Positions 1-8,010 of a DNA stretch of 64,000 bases are shown here, piece by piece (position 1 is the first letter of the stretch; each line of letters begins with the position of its first letter). The stretch is from Rhodanobacter fulvus Jip2 (GTDB lineage Bacteria > Pseudomonadota > Gammaproteobacteria > Xanthomonadales > Rhodanobacteraceae). Location of the stretch: assembly GCF_000264315.1 (NCBI RefSeq), contig NZ_AJXU01000051.1, positions 52,914 to 116,913 on the forward strand, in the 5' to 3' direction. The position numbers and the translations under genes were made by a program. Below the pieces are notes generated by a model that had not been told where the DNA came from, did not search any database, and worked only from the letters and a program-made list of their open reading frames with translations.

Positions 1-506
1 GCGCTGACGATCTCGAAACGCGCCGCCGCGGCATTCCAGGTCACCGTGCCCGCGCTGGTCAACGCAGTGGTCAGCGTGCCAGCCACCGCGTTCAGATTGT
101 CGTCGTCGCTGAAGTCGAGCGCGGTGAGGTTCTTTACCGTCCCGTTGATGGACAGGCTGAGCGTACCGGAGGTGATCGCCTGGAATGGGCCGATGGCCTG
201 ATCAGCCAGCGTCAGCACGCCGCCCCGAATCGACGCACTGGTCGCGCTCTGGGCCCACTCGCCCAGGTAGGCCAGCGAAGGCTGCGGGCTCTGCGCGAAG
301 AACAGCGCGGCGGCCTTGTACTCCGGCGCGGTCGTGCCGAAGTCGACCGCAATGTCGTCGAGATTCGTGTAGGCGCGAAGCCGTTCGGCGGTCGTGACGA
401 TGCCGGACGATCCAAGAATCAGGATCGAGCCGAAGTTGCGCTCTGCCGCCGCCGTCGGCGAGAGGCTCACCGTGACGTTGACGACGCTGCTGACGGAAAG
501 GGTCAT
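1..506 (-). CDS. DUF3383 tail sheath-like protein, truncated by window edge
   Basis: The gene starts at ATG 506 and runs off the left edge, so only the first 168 codons are visible. The N-terminus, beginning MTLSVSSVVNVTVSLSPTAA and followed by a segment that sets out a strained time course of residues around ILGSSGIVTTAERLRAYT, matches the DUF3383 family, which occupies the sheath position in many contractile-tailed phages. It is the last visible gene of the leftward structural operon and follows the neck gene. If the assignment holds, the phage is a myovirus. The family call rests on pattern recognition of the N-terminus only. Confidence 0.75.
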   Translation of the reverse strand, partial: MTLSVSSVVNVTVSLSPTAAAERNFGSILILGSSGIVTTAERLRAYTNLDDIAVDFGTTAPEYKAAALFFAQSPQPSLAYLGEWAQSATSASIRGGVLTLADQAIGPFQAITSGTLSLSINGTVKNLTALDFSDDDNLNAVAGTLTTALTSAGTVTWNAAAARFEIVS

Positions 507-517
507 GGGTGAATCCT

Positions 518-1111
518 CTAGGGTTGGCCGTCTGTCACGGCGAAGTCGACGGAAGTGCTTCCATCCGAAACGTTGCCGTCAGCGGACTGGAGGTTGCGGA
601 TGTTGTAGGTACGTGCGACGGCGCGGCGGAAGGTCAGCAGCAGGTCGTAGCGCCTGATCCACTGCTGATTGGCGAGGTCGGGCGCATTCCTCAGGATGCC
701 GGCGGACACGAACGACACGCCCGCCAGCGCCAGCGTGTCGCGGTTCTGCGCGATCTGCAGGCCGTCGCGCAGGCGCAGACCGTTGGCCTGGCCCTGTGGG
801 CCGTAGAAGCTGGCCATCACCTCGATGTCCTCGTGGCGCAGCAGGTTGTCGATGCCCTCGCCATCCAGCCCGGGCGAATGGCTGATGGCGGCGTTGGCGT
901 CAGGTGTCGTGGTGGTGATCCCGATCGCGCACCAGTTCACGCTGGCCGCGGGGATCGGTGGCGGGTTGGTCTGCCAGCGTGGACGCACGAGGCCGGCCGC
1001 AATCCCGGCGATGCCGACGACCATGCCGGTGAAGATGTCCTCCAGCGCGTCATCGGCCACCACGGTGCCGGTCGGCGCCAGATAACCGGCCGTGGTCGAG
1101 TCATTGGCCAT
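518..1111 (-). CDS. phage neck terminator (gp12-like) protein
   Basis: The product is about 197 aa from ATG 1111; a GTG at 1123 would add four residues. It resembles the LIC_12616/gp12-like neck proteins: an N-terminal segment with WCAIGI, then HEDIEVMASFYGP and a C-terminal part with RRYDLLLTFRR. Such proteins cap the head-tail connector. The gene lies between connector genes and the sheath-like gene, as in related myoviruses, and its start overlaps the end of the preceding gene by 11 nt, so translation is probably coupled. Confidence 0.65.
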   Translation of the reverse strand: MANDSTTAGYLAPTGTVVADDALEDIFTGMVVGIAGIAAGLVRPRWQTNPPPIPAASVNWCAIGITTTTPDANAAISHSPGLDGEGIDNLLRHEDIEVMASFYGPQGQANGLRLRDGLQIAQNRDTLALAGVSFVSAGILRNAPDLANQQWIRRYDLLLTFRRAVARTYNIRNLQSADGNVSDGSTSVDFAVTDGQP

Positions 1112-1484
1112 CGGCGCCACCACTGAGCGGCATCAGGTCGCAATGCGCGCAGATGAAGCCCTCGCCGTATCGGCTGTAGTCGTCGATCGACACCACGGTG
1201 TACTGGCGCCCATTCCAGGTCACCGCATCCGCCTCGCGTCCCTCGCCGCCGGAGGTGAGCCGGGTACCCGTGTGCACCAGGATCGACCCGACGACGCGCT
1301 GGCCCTCGGCGATCAGGTCGCGGTTGCGCCCCTTGTCGCTGGTGACGACGCCGCAGATCGGCGTGGTGCTTTCGCTCGTCTGCCCGCGGCCATTGCCATC
1401 TATCGTCACCGCGCGCACGGTCAGCCTCAGCTCGTCGGCGAAGTCCTCGTCGTCAAGAACATCAGAGACGTCAAGCAGCGGCAT
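1101..1484 (-). CDS. phage head-tail connector/head-closure protein, hypothetical
   Basis: This 127-aa protein starts at ATG 1484, preceded by an AAGGG ribosome site. It is acidic at the N-terminus and beta-rich afterwards (GREADAVTWNGRQYTVVSID), which fits small head-closure or stopper proteins. Position between the gp10-like gene and the neck gene supports a connector role. I do not recognise a specific family. A C-terminal CAHC pair is seen (ICAHCDLMPL) but no second cysteine pair, so a zinc site is not implied. Confidence 0.6.
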   Translation of the reverse strand: MPLLDVSDVLDDEDFADELRLTVRAVTIDGNGRGQTSESTTPICGVVTSDKGRNRDLIAEGQRVVGSILVHTGTRLTSGGEGREADAVTWNGRQYTVVSIDDYSRYGEGFICAHCDLMPLSGGADGQ

Positions 1485-1983
1485 CGGTTTGGCCCTTGTG
1501 GCGAATCACATACGTGAATGCGTTGCGGTACTGCCCGGTGTCGAGCAATGGCGTCGTGCCGGTACGCCCTCGCTCCAGGCGCCGACGGATCGTCACCTCC
1601 GACAATTCCGGCTCGACGCCGTCAGTGATCGTCTGCCGCACATAGTTGACCGCCACCAAGCCGGCCTTGTGCAGGCTGATATGCGCGGAACCGCGCTGCC
1701 CCGCCATCTCGTCGGACATGCCATCAGCCATCAGTGCCGTGGCTTGCTTCGTGGCGGCAAGCACGCCGGGAATCAGTGCCGGGCGCGCCGGAATATTGGC
1801 CGCCGGCGCGCCAAACTCGTGGATGTAACCCAGATCCGCGTTCGAGATGCCGACCTCGCCCGGCCGCGCCGTGTGGTAGTACGGGATGCCGACCAGCAGG
1901 TTCTCGCGCGTTGCCCGCTTGATGGCGGCCAGGACGCTACGCAGTTCGTCTTTCTTGACCTTGATGCCCGTCAGAATTGCCAC
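1471..1983 (-). CDS. phage tail completion/neck protein (HK97 gp10-like)
   Basis: The 170-aa product starts at GTG 1983, overlapping the upstream gene by 13 nt. The central part (IHEFGAPAANIPARPALIPG, residues about 55-75) contains the G-x-P-x-R-P pattern typical of HK97 gp10-type tail completion proteins and minor virion components. It sits between the DUF4054 connector and the head-closure-like gene. The specific family is inferred from motif and order. Confidence 0.65.
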   Translation of the reverse strand: MAILTGIKVKKDELRSVLAAIKRATRENLLVGIPYYHTARPGEVGISNADLGYIHEFGAPAANIPARPALIPGVLAATKQATALMADGMSDEMAGQRGSAHISLHKAGLVAVNYVRQTITDGVEPELSEVTIRRRLERGRTGTTPLLDTGQYRNAFTYVIRHKGQTDAAA

Positions 1984-2372
1984 GGCAGCACCGTCGAGTT
2001 ACCCATCACGTGCATCGGACCGGCCCCGGCCATCTGGATCAGCCAGTACAACTCCACGCCGTAGGGAGAGCCGTTGAAGTAGGCCGCATCCTTGTACGTG
2101 GTGGCGCTGACGTCGTAGGAAACGGAAACCCTGTCCACCGACTTGGCCGACACCACGCCCTTGACGCCGCCGCTCGATCCGCCCGACTTGCCCTGCATCG
2201 ACAGCGCATGGGCGACCGCGAGCATCGCCACATAGCCCTGCAGGTCGCCCCACGGGTCATCCCCGTAGAGCTTGTCTGCCAGTGAGCCTTGAAACGACAC
2301 TCTCGCGTCCGGGTAGACGCTCAGGTCTGCGAAGGCCGGAAACGTATCCCGGAACAGCGAGAGGTCGAACAT
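1971..2372 (-). CDS. DUF4054 head-tail connector protein
   Basis: This 133-aa protein starts at ATG 2372 with a TGATG overlap with the STY1053-like gene. The N-terminus MFDLSLFRDTFPAFADLSVY and the later HALSMQGKSGG are typical of DUF4054, a family of small connector (head completion) proteins found directly after DUF2184 capsid genes. Gene order agrees exactly with this. Confidence 0.75.
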   Translation of the reverse strand: MFDLSLFRDTFPAFADLSVYPDARVSFQGSLADKLYGDDPWGDLQGYVAMLAVAHALSMQGKSGGSSGGVKGVVSAKSVDRVSVSYDVSATTYKDAAYFNGSPYGVELYWLIQMAGAGPMHVMGNSTVLPWQF

Positions 2373-2662
2373 CAGCCCGTGCTCTTGCCGGTGGTGGTCT
2401 TGCCCTTGGCCGCTTCCTTGCCCTTCGCCTCGTTCTCGGCCGCTTCCCTCTCGGCAGCGGCGGCCTTCTCGGCCTGTTCCGCCGCCTCGCGCGCCTCGTT
2501 CTCGGCCGCTTCGCCGTCATCCGTTGCGCCGACAAGGTGAGCCTGCACGAACCAGTGGCTGGCGACGTCCTTGTCGACGGTCTGCTCGCCGGCCGGGAGT
2601 TCCAGCACGGTGCCATCGTCCTTGTTCAGGGTAATGGCGCGCGAAAGGTTGATCTTTGCCAT
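2372..2662 (-). CDS. STY1053-family phage-associated protein
   Basis: The chosen start is ATG 2662 because a GAGGAG ribosome site lies six bases upstream; this gives 96 aa. The N-terminal half (MAKINLSRAITLNKDDGTVL) matches the STY1053 domain. The C-terminal half is a low-complexity, Ala/Glu/Lys-rich helix with repeated EAAENEA units, probably extended. The gene lies between major capsid and connector and overlaps neither function by known enzymology; its role is unknown but it is conserved in this type of virion cluster. Confidence 0.7.
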   Translation of the reverse strand: MAKINLSRAITLNKDDGTVLELPAGEQTVDKDVASHWFVQAHLVGATDDGEAAENEAREAAEQAEKAAAAEREAAENEAKGKEAAKGKTTTGKSTG

Positions 2663-2672
2663 GTCGTTCTCC

Positions 2673-3707
2673 TCAGATGCCATCCATGTAGGCGATGGTT
2701 TCGGTGTAGGGGAACTCGACGGCGCCCAACTTGCCGTAGTAGTCGGTGGTCTGGAAGATGCCCTTGACCTGCAGCATCGTGCGCTGCAGCGGTACCACCG
2801 GCAGGCGCACCAGGTCCTCGCGCTTGGTGTAGGCCACCATGCGATTGGTCCCGCTGGCGCCCGCGCCGGTCAGCCACTTCACCGGCAGGATGCGCAGCGG
2901 CACGCCGTTCTGCGCGTTGGACAGCGAGTTCTCGGCCAGGTAGTTCAGGATCGAGCGGCTACCCGCGGTGGAGATCAGCTGCGCGTTGATGTACGAGAAG
3001 TTCGCCGGCGGCAGGCGAATCTCGGTGGGTACGTATTTGTAGCCCGACGCGGCCCACGCGGCGTTCAGCACCGCATTGACGTCTGCCAGGATCTCGGTCG
3101 GCGTCTTGTTCGCCCACAGTGGCGACGAGGCCGCACCGTTGGGCGCATTCGACGTGGACACGTTCGGGTTGTTGAACAGGCCGGAGACGCCGAGTTGCGT
3201 GTCGCCGATGTAGGTCTGCTCGTCCAGATCCATGTTCCATTTCAGGTTCATGGCGTTGGCCTTCTGCAAGTCGATCGGCCGACCCACTTTCTGGCTGGCG
3301 GCCAGTTCGAACACCGACCACTGCAGCGACATGCCCCATGGGGTCAGTGGCATGAACTGCTTCTGCAGATCGACCGAGACGGTCGGCAGCGCATCGGCCA
3401 CCGTCGAGATGAAGCTCTTCTTGCTGCCCGACGACGTGCCCGGGTTGGCGCCGTAGTTGATGCGCGCGAAGCTCGACACCTCGTCGGCCAGCGTCACATC
3501 CGAGCGGATGTCGATGTCGCGCGACCAGGTGAACTGCACCAGCGGTTCATACAGGCGCTGGTCGAAACGCTCCAGTTCGCCCATCAGGAAGGCGCCAGCC
3601 GAGTCGATGGTGGCCGCATCCAGGGTGAGGCCCTGCATCTGCGAGGGGTCGGCCGCGTGGTCCGCGGTGAAGGCCCGGACGGACCGGGGGAGGATCAGCT
3701 GCTTCAT
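2673..3707 (-). CDS. major capsid protein (DUF2184 family)
   Basis: The 344-aa product is predicted to form the capsid shell. The start at ATG 3707 (MKQLILP) is chosen because GGAGA lies eight bases upstream; a longer frame to 3749 would run through the terminator hairpin. The body (RLYEPLVQFTWSRDI near residue 60; LQWSVFELAASQKVGRP near 135; DEQTYIGDTQLGVSGLFNN near 165) matches DUF2184 capsid proteins. It follows the cement protein, from which it is separated by a hairpin-plus-T-tract, so its expression may be set by read-through. Confidence 0.85.
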   Translation of the reverse strand: MKQLILPRSVRAFTADHAADPSQMQGLTLDAATIDSAGAFLMGELERFDQRLYEPLVQFTWSRDIDIRSDVTLADEVSSFARINYGANPGTSSGSKKSFISTVADALPTVSVDLQKQFMPLTPWGMSLQWSVFELAASQKVGRPIDLQKANAMNLKWNMDLDEQTYIGDTQLGVSGLFNNPNVSTSNAPNGAASSPLWANKTPTEILADVNAVLNAAWAASGYKYVPTEIRLPPANFSYINAQLISTAGSRSILNYLAENSLSNAQNGVPLRILPVKWLTGAGASGTNRMVAYTKREDLVRLPVVPLQRTMLQVKGIFQTTDYYGKLGAVEFPYTETIAYMDGI

Positions 3708-3732
3708 GGGGTAGGTCTCCGAATCGCGGCCA

Positions 3733-3757
3733 CAAAAAAACCGCCTCAAGGGCGGCC
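3733..3757 (-). terminator. intrinsic terminator between cement and major capsid genes
   Basis: On the minus strand a 5-bp CCGCC/GGCGG stem with loop CTTGA is followed by seven T. It lies only 26 nt upstream of the capsid start codon, leaving no room for a promoter, so the capsid must be expressed by read-through or antitermination. Confidence 0.75.
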
Positions 3758-3781
3758 CGGTGGTGACGCTGTGGGTAGGGG

Positions 3782-4273
3782 TCAGATGTTGTAGGCGATC
3801 TCGGCGACACCATCGGCATCGGCGGCGGTCTGGAACGTGGCGCCAGCGATCACCACGGTGTTGGTGCTGTCGGCAACGGCCTCGATACCGCCGACAGGCT
3901 TGCCCGTGGCCGGCGTGGCGACACGCATGTACACGACACCCTGCGGCGCGGCGGTACCGGCGTTCACGTGCACCAGCATGTAGCCGCGGCGCATCACGCT
4001 GACGGTGCCGCTGGTGGGCGGCGTTGCCCCGCCGAAGTCACCGGGGAAGGCGAAGTCCTGCGACGGGAAGGGGCGCACCAGGAAGCCATACACCACCGAA
4101 GCGGCGTCGGAGGCGGCAATGGCGTTGACCTTGCCGGAAACCATCTTCACCGGCACGCCGTAAGCGGTCGGGGCGGCGGCAGAGTTGACCATCTGCGGCT
4201 CGTTGGTGTGGACGTGGGGCCGGCTCAGCACGCCAGGGGCGCCGAACGGCAAGCTCTTGAGATAAGCGGTCAT
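3782..4273 (-). CDS. structural cement/decoration protein (Gp24-like, DUF2190-type)
   Basis: This 163-aa protein starts at ATG 4273 with a GAGGAA site six bases upstream. It is rich in small and beta-prone residues (PSQDFAFPGDFGG, GTVSVMRRGYMLVHVN), resembling the structural cement protein Gp24/DUF2190 group that decorates capsids and stabilises them. Its place between the protease/scaffold and the major capsid gene is the usual one. Confidence 0.75.
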   Translation of the reverse strand: MTAYLKSLPFGAPGVLSRPHVHTNEPQMVNSAAAPTAYGVPVKMVSGKVNAIAASDAASVVYGFLVRPFPSQDFAFPGDFGGATPPTSGTVSVMRRGYMLVHVNAGTAAPQGVVYMRVATPATGKPVGGIEAVADSTNTVVIAGATFQTAADADGVAEIAYNI

Positions 4274-4295
4274 GGTGATTCCTCAGTGAGTGCCG

Positions 4296-4994
4296 TTATG
4301 CGGCCTTGGTGTTGTGCACTTTGGCGATGCCCTGCTTCATGCGTTCGATGGGGTTGAGGGGCGGCTTGTAGCCCTCGGGCTTGTTGCCGGTGGTGAGTGC
4401 GTTGTTCTGCATCGCGCGCACCGCGGCGGCGGCGTTGAAGATGCCGTCGATGGTCGGCGCATCCATGCCCTCGGTGTCCAGCGTGCGACCGGCGAGGATG
4501 ATGTCGATGGAGGCCTTGCCGTCACCGGCGTAGGACTTGGCCAGAACGGCACGCTGGCAGCCGCACAGCGCGGCGGCGCAGTCGGCGGTAGCGGTGGCAT
4601 CGACCGTGGGCATGGTGAAGCCAGGGGCCAGAATCTCGGCTTTGCTGGCGATGTCCTGCGCACGGCTGGCCGGGTACAGCGTCACCAGCTCGGCGTCGGC
4701 CGTGGCGGCCTGTTCCTTTGCCTTCTCGGCGGCAGCGGCGGCTTCCGCGTCGGCGGTGGCTTTCGCCTGCAGGCCGGTCTCGATCGCTTCCACGCGCTCG
4801 CCCAGCTTGGTGATGATCGCCAGCGTGGCCGCATCCAGCGTCACCGCCTGGGTGTCGCCGGTGGGCTTCGCTGCGGCCGCCAGTTCGGCGTCGCGTTCGG
4901 CCTCGGCCTGGGTGATCAGGGCAGCGGCGCCGTCGGCGTCACCGGTGCGGATTTTCTCGGCAATCGCCGCTTTCAGCTTTTCGAGCCAGTTCAT
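4296..4994 (-). CDS. probable nested scaffold protein (internal start)
   Basis: Within the DUF2213 gene, ATG 4994 (residue 182, MNWLEKLKAAIAEKIR) is preceded by GAGGAA with six-base spacing, as good as any start in the operon. Initiation here would give a 232-aa coiled-coil protein without the protease domain, equivalent to lambda Nu3 nested within gene C. The site is seen directly; its use is inference. Confidence 0.5.
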   Translation of the reverse strand: MNWLEKLKAAIAEKIRTGDADGAAALITQAEAERDAELAAAAKPTGDTQAVTLDAATLAIITKLGERVEAIETGLQAKATADAEAAAAAEKAKEQAATADAELVTLYPASRAQDIASKAEILAPGFTMPTVDATATADCAAALCGCQRAVLAKSYAGDGKASIDIILAGRTLDTEGMDAPTIDGIFNAAAAVRAMQNNALTTGNKPEGYKPPLNPIERMKQGIAKVHNTKAA

Positions 4995-5537
4995 GGTCAG
5001 TTCCTCATCTCCGATGGCACAGCGCGGTCCGCATCGCCCTTTCGGGACCACGGCCACATGGTTGACAACAATGTTGGTCTGCCGGCCTCTGCCGGGCGCG
5101 TCCTGGGTGTAACTCGCCTCGTACCCGATCGAGACCTCTTCGGCCTGGCCCGACGTGATGGCGTCGATGGTGGGTCGGTCAAAGATGGTGAGGTCGGCCA
5201 GAATGACGTCGTCATCCGAGCCGGTACCGCGGCGCGCGTTGCTCATGTGCCCGCGCATCACGGTGGCGTAGTTGTCGGCGGTGACCTTCAGGCCGGGCGG
5301 ATGCTTGAACGTGACCGGCTTGCCTTCGCAGCTGGACAGCGTGATCTCGCTAAAGAGGTCGTCAGCCGTGCGAGTCACGCGGATGAAGCCGTCGTCGCCG
5401 GTCTGCAGCGGCACCTCGCCACGCCCGTACAGCAACTCACCGATGCTGGCCACCGGCACGTCGTGGCAGATCAGGAAGCCTTCGGGCGTCAGCGAGCGGC
5501 GCGGGCCGAGCTTGTGGGTTGTGTAGGCTCGCGCCAT
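4296..5537 (-). CDS. DUF2213 prohead protease with C-terminal scaffold region
   Basis: The 413-aa product has an N-terminal DUF2213 domain (residues about 1-175) with the motif NHVAVVPKGR at 159-168, like the active-site His region of HK97-type prohead proteases. From residue 182 the sequence becomes an Ala/Glu-rich coiled coil ending in a conserved-looking helix-rich tail, as in fused protease-scaffold proteins. The start ATG 5537 has GGAG about seven bases upstream. An in-frame internal start (M182, position 4994) with its own ribosome site is listed separately. A terminator hairpin sits only 16 nt before the start codon. Confidence 0.8.
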   Translation of the reverse strand: MARAYTTHKLGPRRSLTPEGFLICHDVPVASIGELLYGRGEVPLQTGDDGFIRVTRTADDLFSEITLSSCEGKPVTFKHPPGLKVTADNYATVMRGHMSNARRGTGSDDDVILADLTIFDRPTIDAITSGQAEEVSIGYEASYTQDAPGRGRQTNIVVNHVAVVPKGRCGPRCAIGDEELTMNWLEKLKAAIAEKIRTGDADGAAALITQAEAERDAELAAAAKPTGDTQAVTLDAATLAIITKLGERVEAIETGLQAKATADAEAAAAAEKAKEQAATADAELVTLYPASRAQDIASKAEILAPGFTMPTVDATATADCAAALCGCQRAVLAKSYAGDGKASIDIILAGRTLDTEGMDAPTIDGIFNAAAAVRAMQNNALTTGNKPEGYKPPLNPIERMKQGIAKVHNTKAA

Positions 5538-5552
5538 GTCAGGACTCCGGGT

Positions 5553-5579
5553 AATAAAAAGCCCGCACTGGGCGGGCTT
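5553..5579 (-). terminator. intrinsic terminator upstream of protease/scaffold gene
   Basis: The minus strand reads AGCCCGC, loop CCAGT, GCGGGCT, then TTTTATT: a 7-bp perfect GC-rich stem with a T-tract. It lies after the small gene at 5622-5825 and 16 nt before the DUF2213 start, so downstream head genes depend on read-through. Confidence 0.85.
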
Positions 5580-5621
5580 CGGGTGAATGTGTTGTGGCCG
5601 GTGCTGGGCGCTTGACTCGAG

Positions 5622-5825
5622 CTATACGCGGCAACGCCAGGGCGCAGGCAGTTCGCACCACCCTATAACGCCATGAAGCTGATCTTCGGAAAACGAGGCC
5701 TCGCGCCACACCTCGCCGTAAAGCGCCCCAACAACCCATCCGCCCTCATGCAACACGAGGATCGGCATGCCCTGATCCGGAGCCTTTTCGCCAACTTCGT
5801 AGAATGTCAGGTCGATGCTTTTCAT
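5622..5825 (-). CDS. small phage protein, DUF551-like pattern
   Basis: This 67-aa protein begins MKSIDLTFYEVGEKAPDQG and ends with VIGWCELPAP. Spacing of an initial aliphatic strand, a P-x-x-G turn, VLVLHEGG-type strand and a closing W-x-x-L-P motif is like DUF551 proteins of phages. Function is unknown. It is placed between the Mu F-like gene and the terminator, so it ends the terminase-portal transcript. Confidence 0.6.
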   Translation of the reverse strand: MKSIDLTFYEVGEKAPDQGMPILVLHEGGWVVGALYGEVWREASFSEDQLHGVIGWCELPAPWRCRV

Positions 5826-5858
5826 GCGTGCATGCTACTTCTAGCGCTGGAGGATGTC

Positions 5859-6638
5859 TCAATTCACTCCAGGGATTCGTGGCTTCGCCCAGCAGCGGCA
5901 TCGATAGATGCAGCCCGCGTGCGCCCTCGCTCCATTGCGTGTGTCGGCGATGGGCGGGTCATCCCAGCGGATGATTTTTCCACTCAATCGCCTGTGATCA
6001 GGGCGCACGTCCGTGTCGCCCGCCGTGATCCAGTCGTACTCAACAGAGCCAACGAACATGGAGCGCGCCTGCACAAGCCCGGTCTGCGCCCGGCTCACCT
6101 CAGTGACGGCAATCAGGTTGGCCCGCGATTTCGTGACCTCACCGGTGCGCATGATCTCGGCCGCGACGTCCTTCGCCCGCGTGCCACCCACCACCGCCTC
6201 CATCGCCAGTTTCTGCACCCGCTCCGCCGCGTCCGTGGGCAGGCTGCGGATCAGTGCCACTTGCCGCGCCTGAATGTCCCGGAAGGCTTCACCGGTTGGC
6301 GCGTGCAGGATCTCGTCCATCAGGCCGCGTCCGATTTCCTCGCTGCGGCTCATCCATTCCTGCCGGTCCAGCCGGTCCACGTCCAGGATCATGCGATCGG
6401 CGACGGATCCGGCCCAGCTTGTCAGCGTGCTGGCGTAGCGTTGAAGCGTCTCGACGATGCGCGGCGTCACCTCGGCGGGGTCGGTGTCCTCGCCGAACTG
6501 GCCGCGCACCAGGTCATCAATCTGCCGCGCCACCTTTCGCAACTGGACGGCGTACCACCGCTCAGCGCTGCGTGCCCTTGGTTCCTTCCAGACCTGGTTC
6601 GTCCTCCGGTCCAGCGTTAGGAATGGTCGGAGGGTCAT
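5859..6638 (-). CDS. Mu gpF-like head morphogenesis protein
   Basis: The 259-aa product has the C-terminal Phage_Mu_F domain: TEVSRAQTG at 179-187, VRPDHRRLSGKI at 211-222 and a cysteine cluster C243, C247, C249 (GCIYRCRC) near the end. Mu F-type proteins are minor head components assembled with the portal and are thought to be injected or to shape procapsid assembly. The start ATG 6638 overlaps the end of the portal gene by 77 nt, with GAGGA about nine bases upstream. Confidence 0.85.
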   Translation of the reverse strand: MTLRPFLTLDRRTNQVWKEPRARSAERWYAVQLRKVARQIDDLVRGQFGEDTDPAEVTPRIVETLQRYASTLTSWAGSVADRMILDVDRLDRQEWMSRSEEIGRGLMDEILHAPTGEAFRDIQARQVALIRSLPTDAAERVQKLAMEAVVGGTRAKDVAAEIMRTGEVTKSRANLIAVTEVSRAQTGLVQARSMFVGSVEYDWITAGDTDVRPDHRRLSGKIIRWDDPPIADTRNGARAHAGCIYRCRCWAKPRIPGVN

Positions 6639-7992
6639 TCTCGGCGTCCTCGATGTCTTCTTGCGTGATCGTGCTGCCGTAGCCGGTGATTTCCGACGCC
6701 TTCTGCAGCTCCTTCAGCGCCGTTGGGCGCATCAGGATGCCGCCAGACGACAGGCTGCCGATGGCCGTGGCCACCTTGCCGAAGATCTCCGCGCCCTCGG
6801 CCTCGCTCAGCGGGTCGAGCGGGTTGAAGTCGAAGCCGAAACCATCTTCCGGCGGGCGGCCCAGCTCCGAGCGGTGGAGGATGTCCAGCAGCACGGCCAG
6901 CGGCGTGCGGAACTTGCGCTCCTGGTTCTGCCGGATCATGGAGTAATGCATTTCCATGTCGGTGTCGCCGGTGGAATTGAGGCCGCCCGGCGACTGGCTG
7001 AACAGGCGCACCATGGGAATATCCGTCACCGCCGCGAATTGCTGCGAAAACTGATTCATCAGGTCGTCCAGACCGGCGAACGTGTAAGTATTCGTTTCGA
7101 AATCGTCGTCACCATCCAGCACCGTCAGACCTTCGATCGTCTGCGCCACGCGCATGAACTCGACCTGGTTGTACAGGCCGCGCTTGAGCTGGTCCGGGCC
7201 GGCCAGAATCTCGCGCAGCTGCTTGATTTTCAGCGTGCGCAGATGCGCCTTGTGGATCAGCTGCGCCGCGCCGGTGGTCGCTGAGTCGAAGGCGATCAGG
7301 CGGTCGAACCACTGCTCGATGTAGCTCTGTCCCCAGCCCATCTCGGTGTAGGCCTGCCGGAAGGGAAGCTCGGCGCCGACGAAGCGCGCCAGACGCGTGT
7401 AGTGGATGCGTCGGCCCTGCAGCGGCGAGCCGTCCAGGATCACGTCGTAATAGAGCGGCTTTCCCAGCTCCGGGCCGAACTCGGTCACCACCTCCGTCAA
7501 TGCCGGGGTGAGCTGCCAGCGGTCCATCGTGTAGACGCCCTTGAACTGGCCCGGCCGGATCGAATCCAGGCGCAGCGGCTGGCTCATATCCTGCCCGTCG
7601 ATCAGGTAGACCGTGACCGCGCCACCGTACAGCCGTGCCCAGCGGACGCCGTCACCCAGCGCGTCCCACAGACCCATGCGGTTCATGGCCTCGGTCAGCT
7701 TGCGATGGTCGTCTGGGTCCGCGTCGGAACTGAGCTCGATACCCTCGCGCGTCATGTCGTCCGGGATGATGTCGATCGCCTTGCGCAGAATGCCGGACGT
7801 TCGGTACATCCATTCGAGCTGGCGGTAGTTGCGGGTTCGGAACGTGAAGTCGTAGGTCGCTCCGCCCTGCAGGTTGGACGCGTTGGCGCCCATCTTCGCC
7901 GCGAAGTTGGCGAAGCTGTCGCCGGTCGGCGTGGCCTGCACCTCTCCCGCCGGCGCGGATTTGTTGGCGCTGCGGCGGTTGCGTCGGCTCAT
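6562..7992 (-). CDS. portal protein (DUF1073 / phage_portal_3 family)
   Basis: The 476-aa protein is predicted to form the dodecameric portal ring through which DNA is packaged. The region RTSGILRKAIDIIPDDMTREG (about residues 63-83) and FSQSPGGLNSTGDTDMEMHY (about 338-357) are characteristic of the DUF1073 portal family. Some members carry a C-terminal Acb1 anti-CBASS phosphodiesterase; here the C-terminus is an acidic Pro/Glu-rich tail with no such domain. It lies directly after the large terminase, the classical order. Confidence 0.9.
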   Translation of the reverse strand: MSRRNRRSANKSAPAGEVQATPTGDSFANFAAKMGANASNLQGGATYDFTFRTRNYRQLEWMYRTSGILRKAIDIIPDDMTREGIELSSDADPDDHRKLTEAMNRMGLWDALGDGVRWARLYGGAVTVYLIDGQDMSQPLRLDSIRPGQFKGVYTMDRWQLTPALTEVVTEFGPELGKPLYYDVILDGSPLQGRRIHYTRLARFVGAELPFRQAYTEMGWGQSYIEQWFDRLIAFDSATTGAAQLIHKAHLRTLKIKQLREILAGPDQLKRGLYNQVEFMRVAQTIEGLTVLDGDDDFETNTYTFAGLDDLMNQFSQQFAAVTDIPMVRLFSQSPGGLNSTGDTDMEMHYSMIRQNQERKFRTPLAVLLDILHRSELGRPPEDGFGFDFNPLDPLSEAEGAEIFGKVATAIGSLSSGGILMRPTALKELQKASEITGYGSTITQEDIEDAENDPPTIPNAGPEDEPGLEGTKGTQR

Positions 7993-8010
7993 TGAATCGT
8001 GTCCGGTGAG

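Noticed and set aside
2571..3794. 407-aa plus-strand frame antisense to the major capsid gene
   Set aside because: Low-complexity Arg/Gly/His composition; the minus strand has the DUF2184 signature.
6562..7992. Anti-CBASS Acb1 domain in the portal protein
   Set aside because: The family is sometimes named after Acb1, but the C-terminus here has no two-His phosphodiesterase motifs; it is a plain portal.
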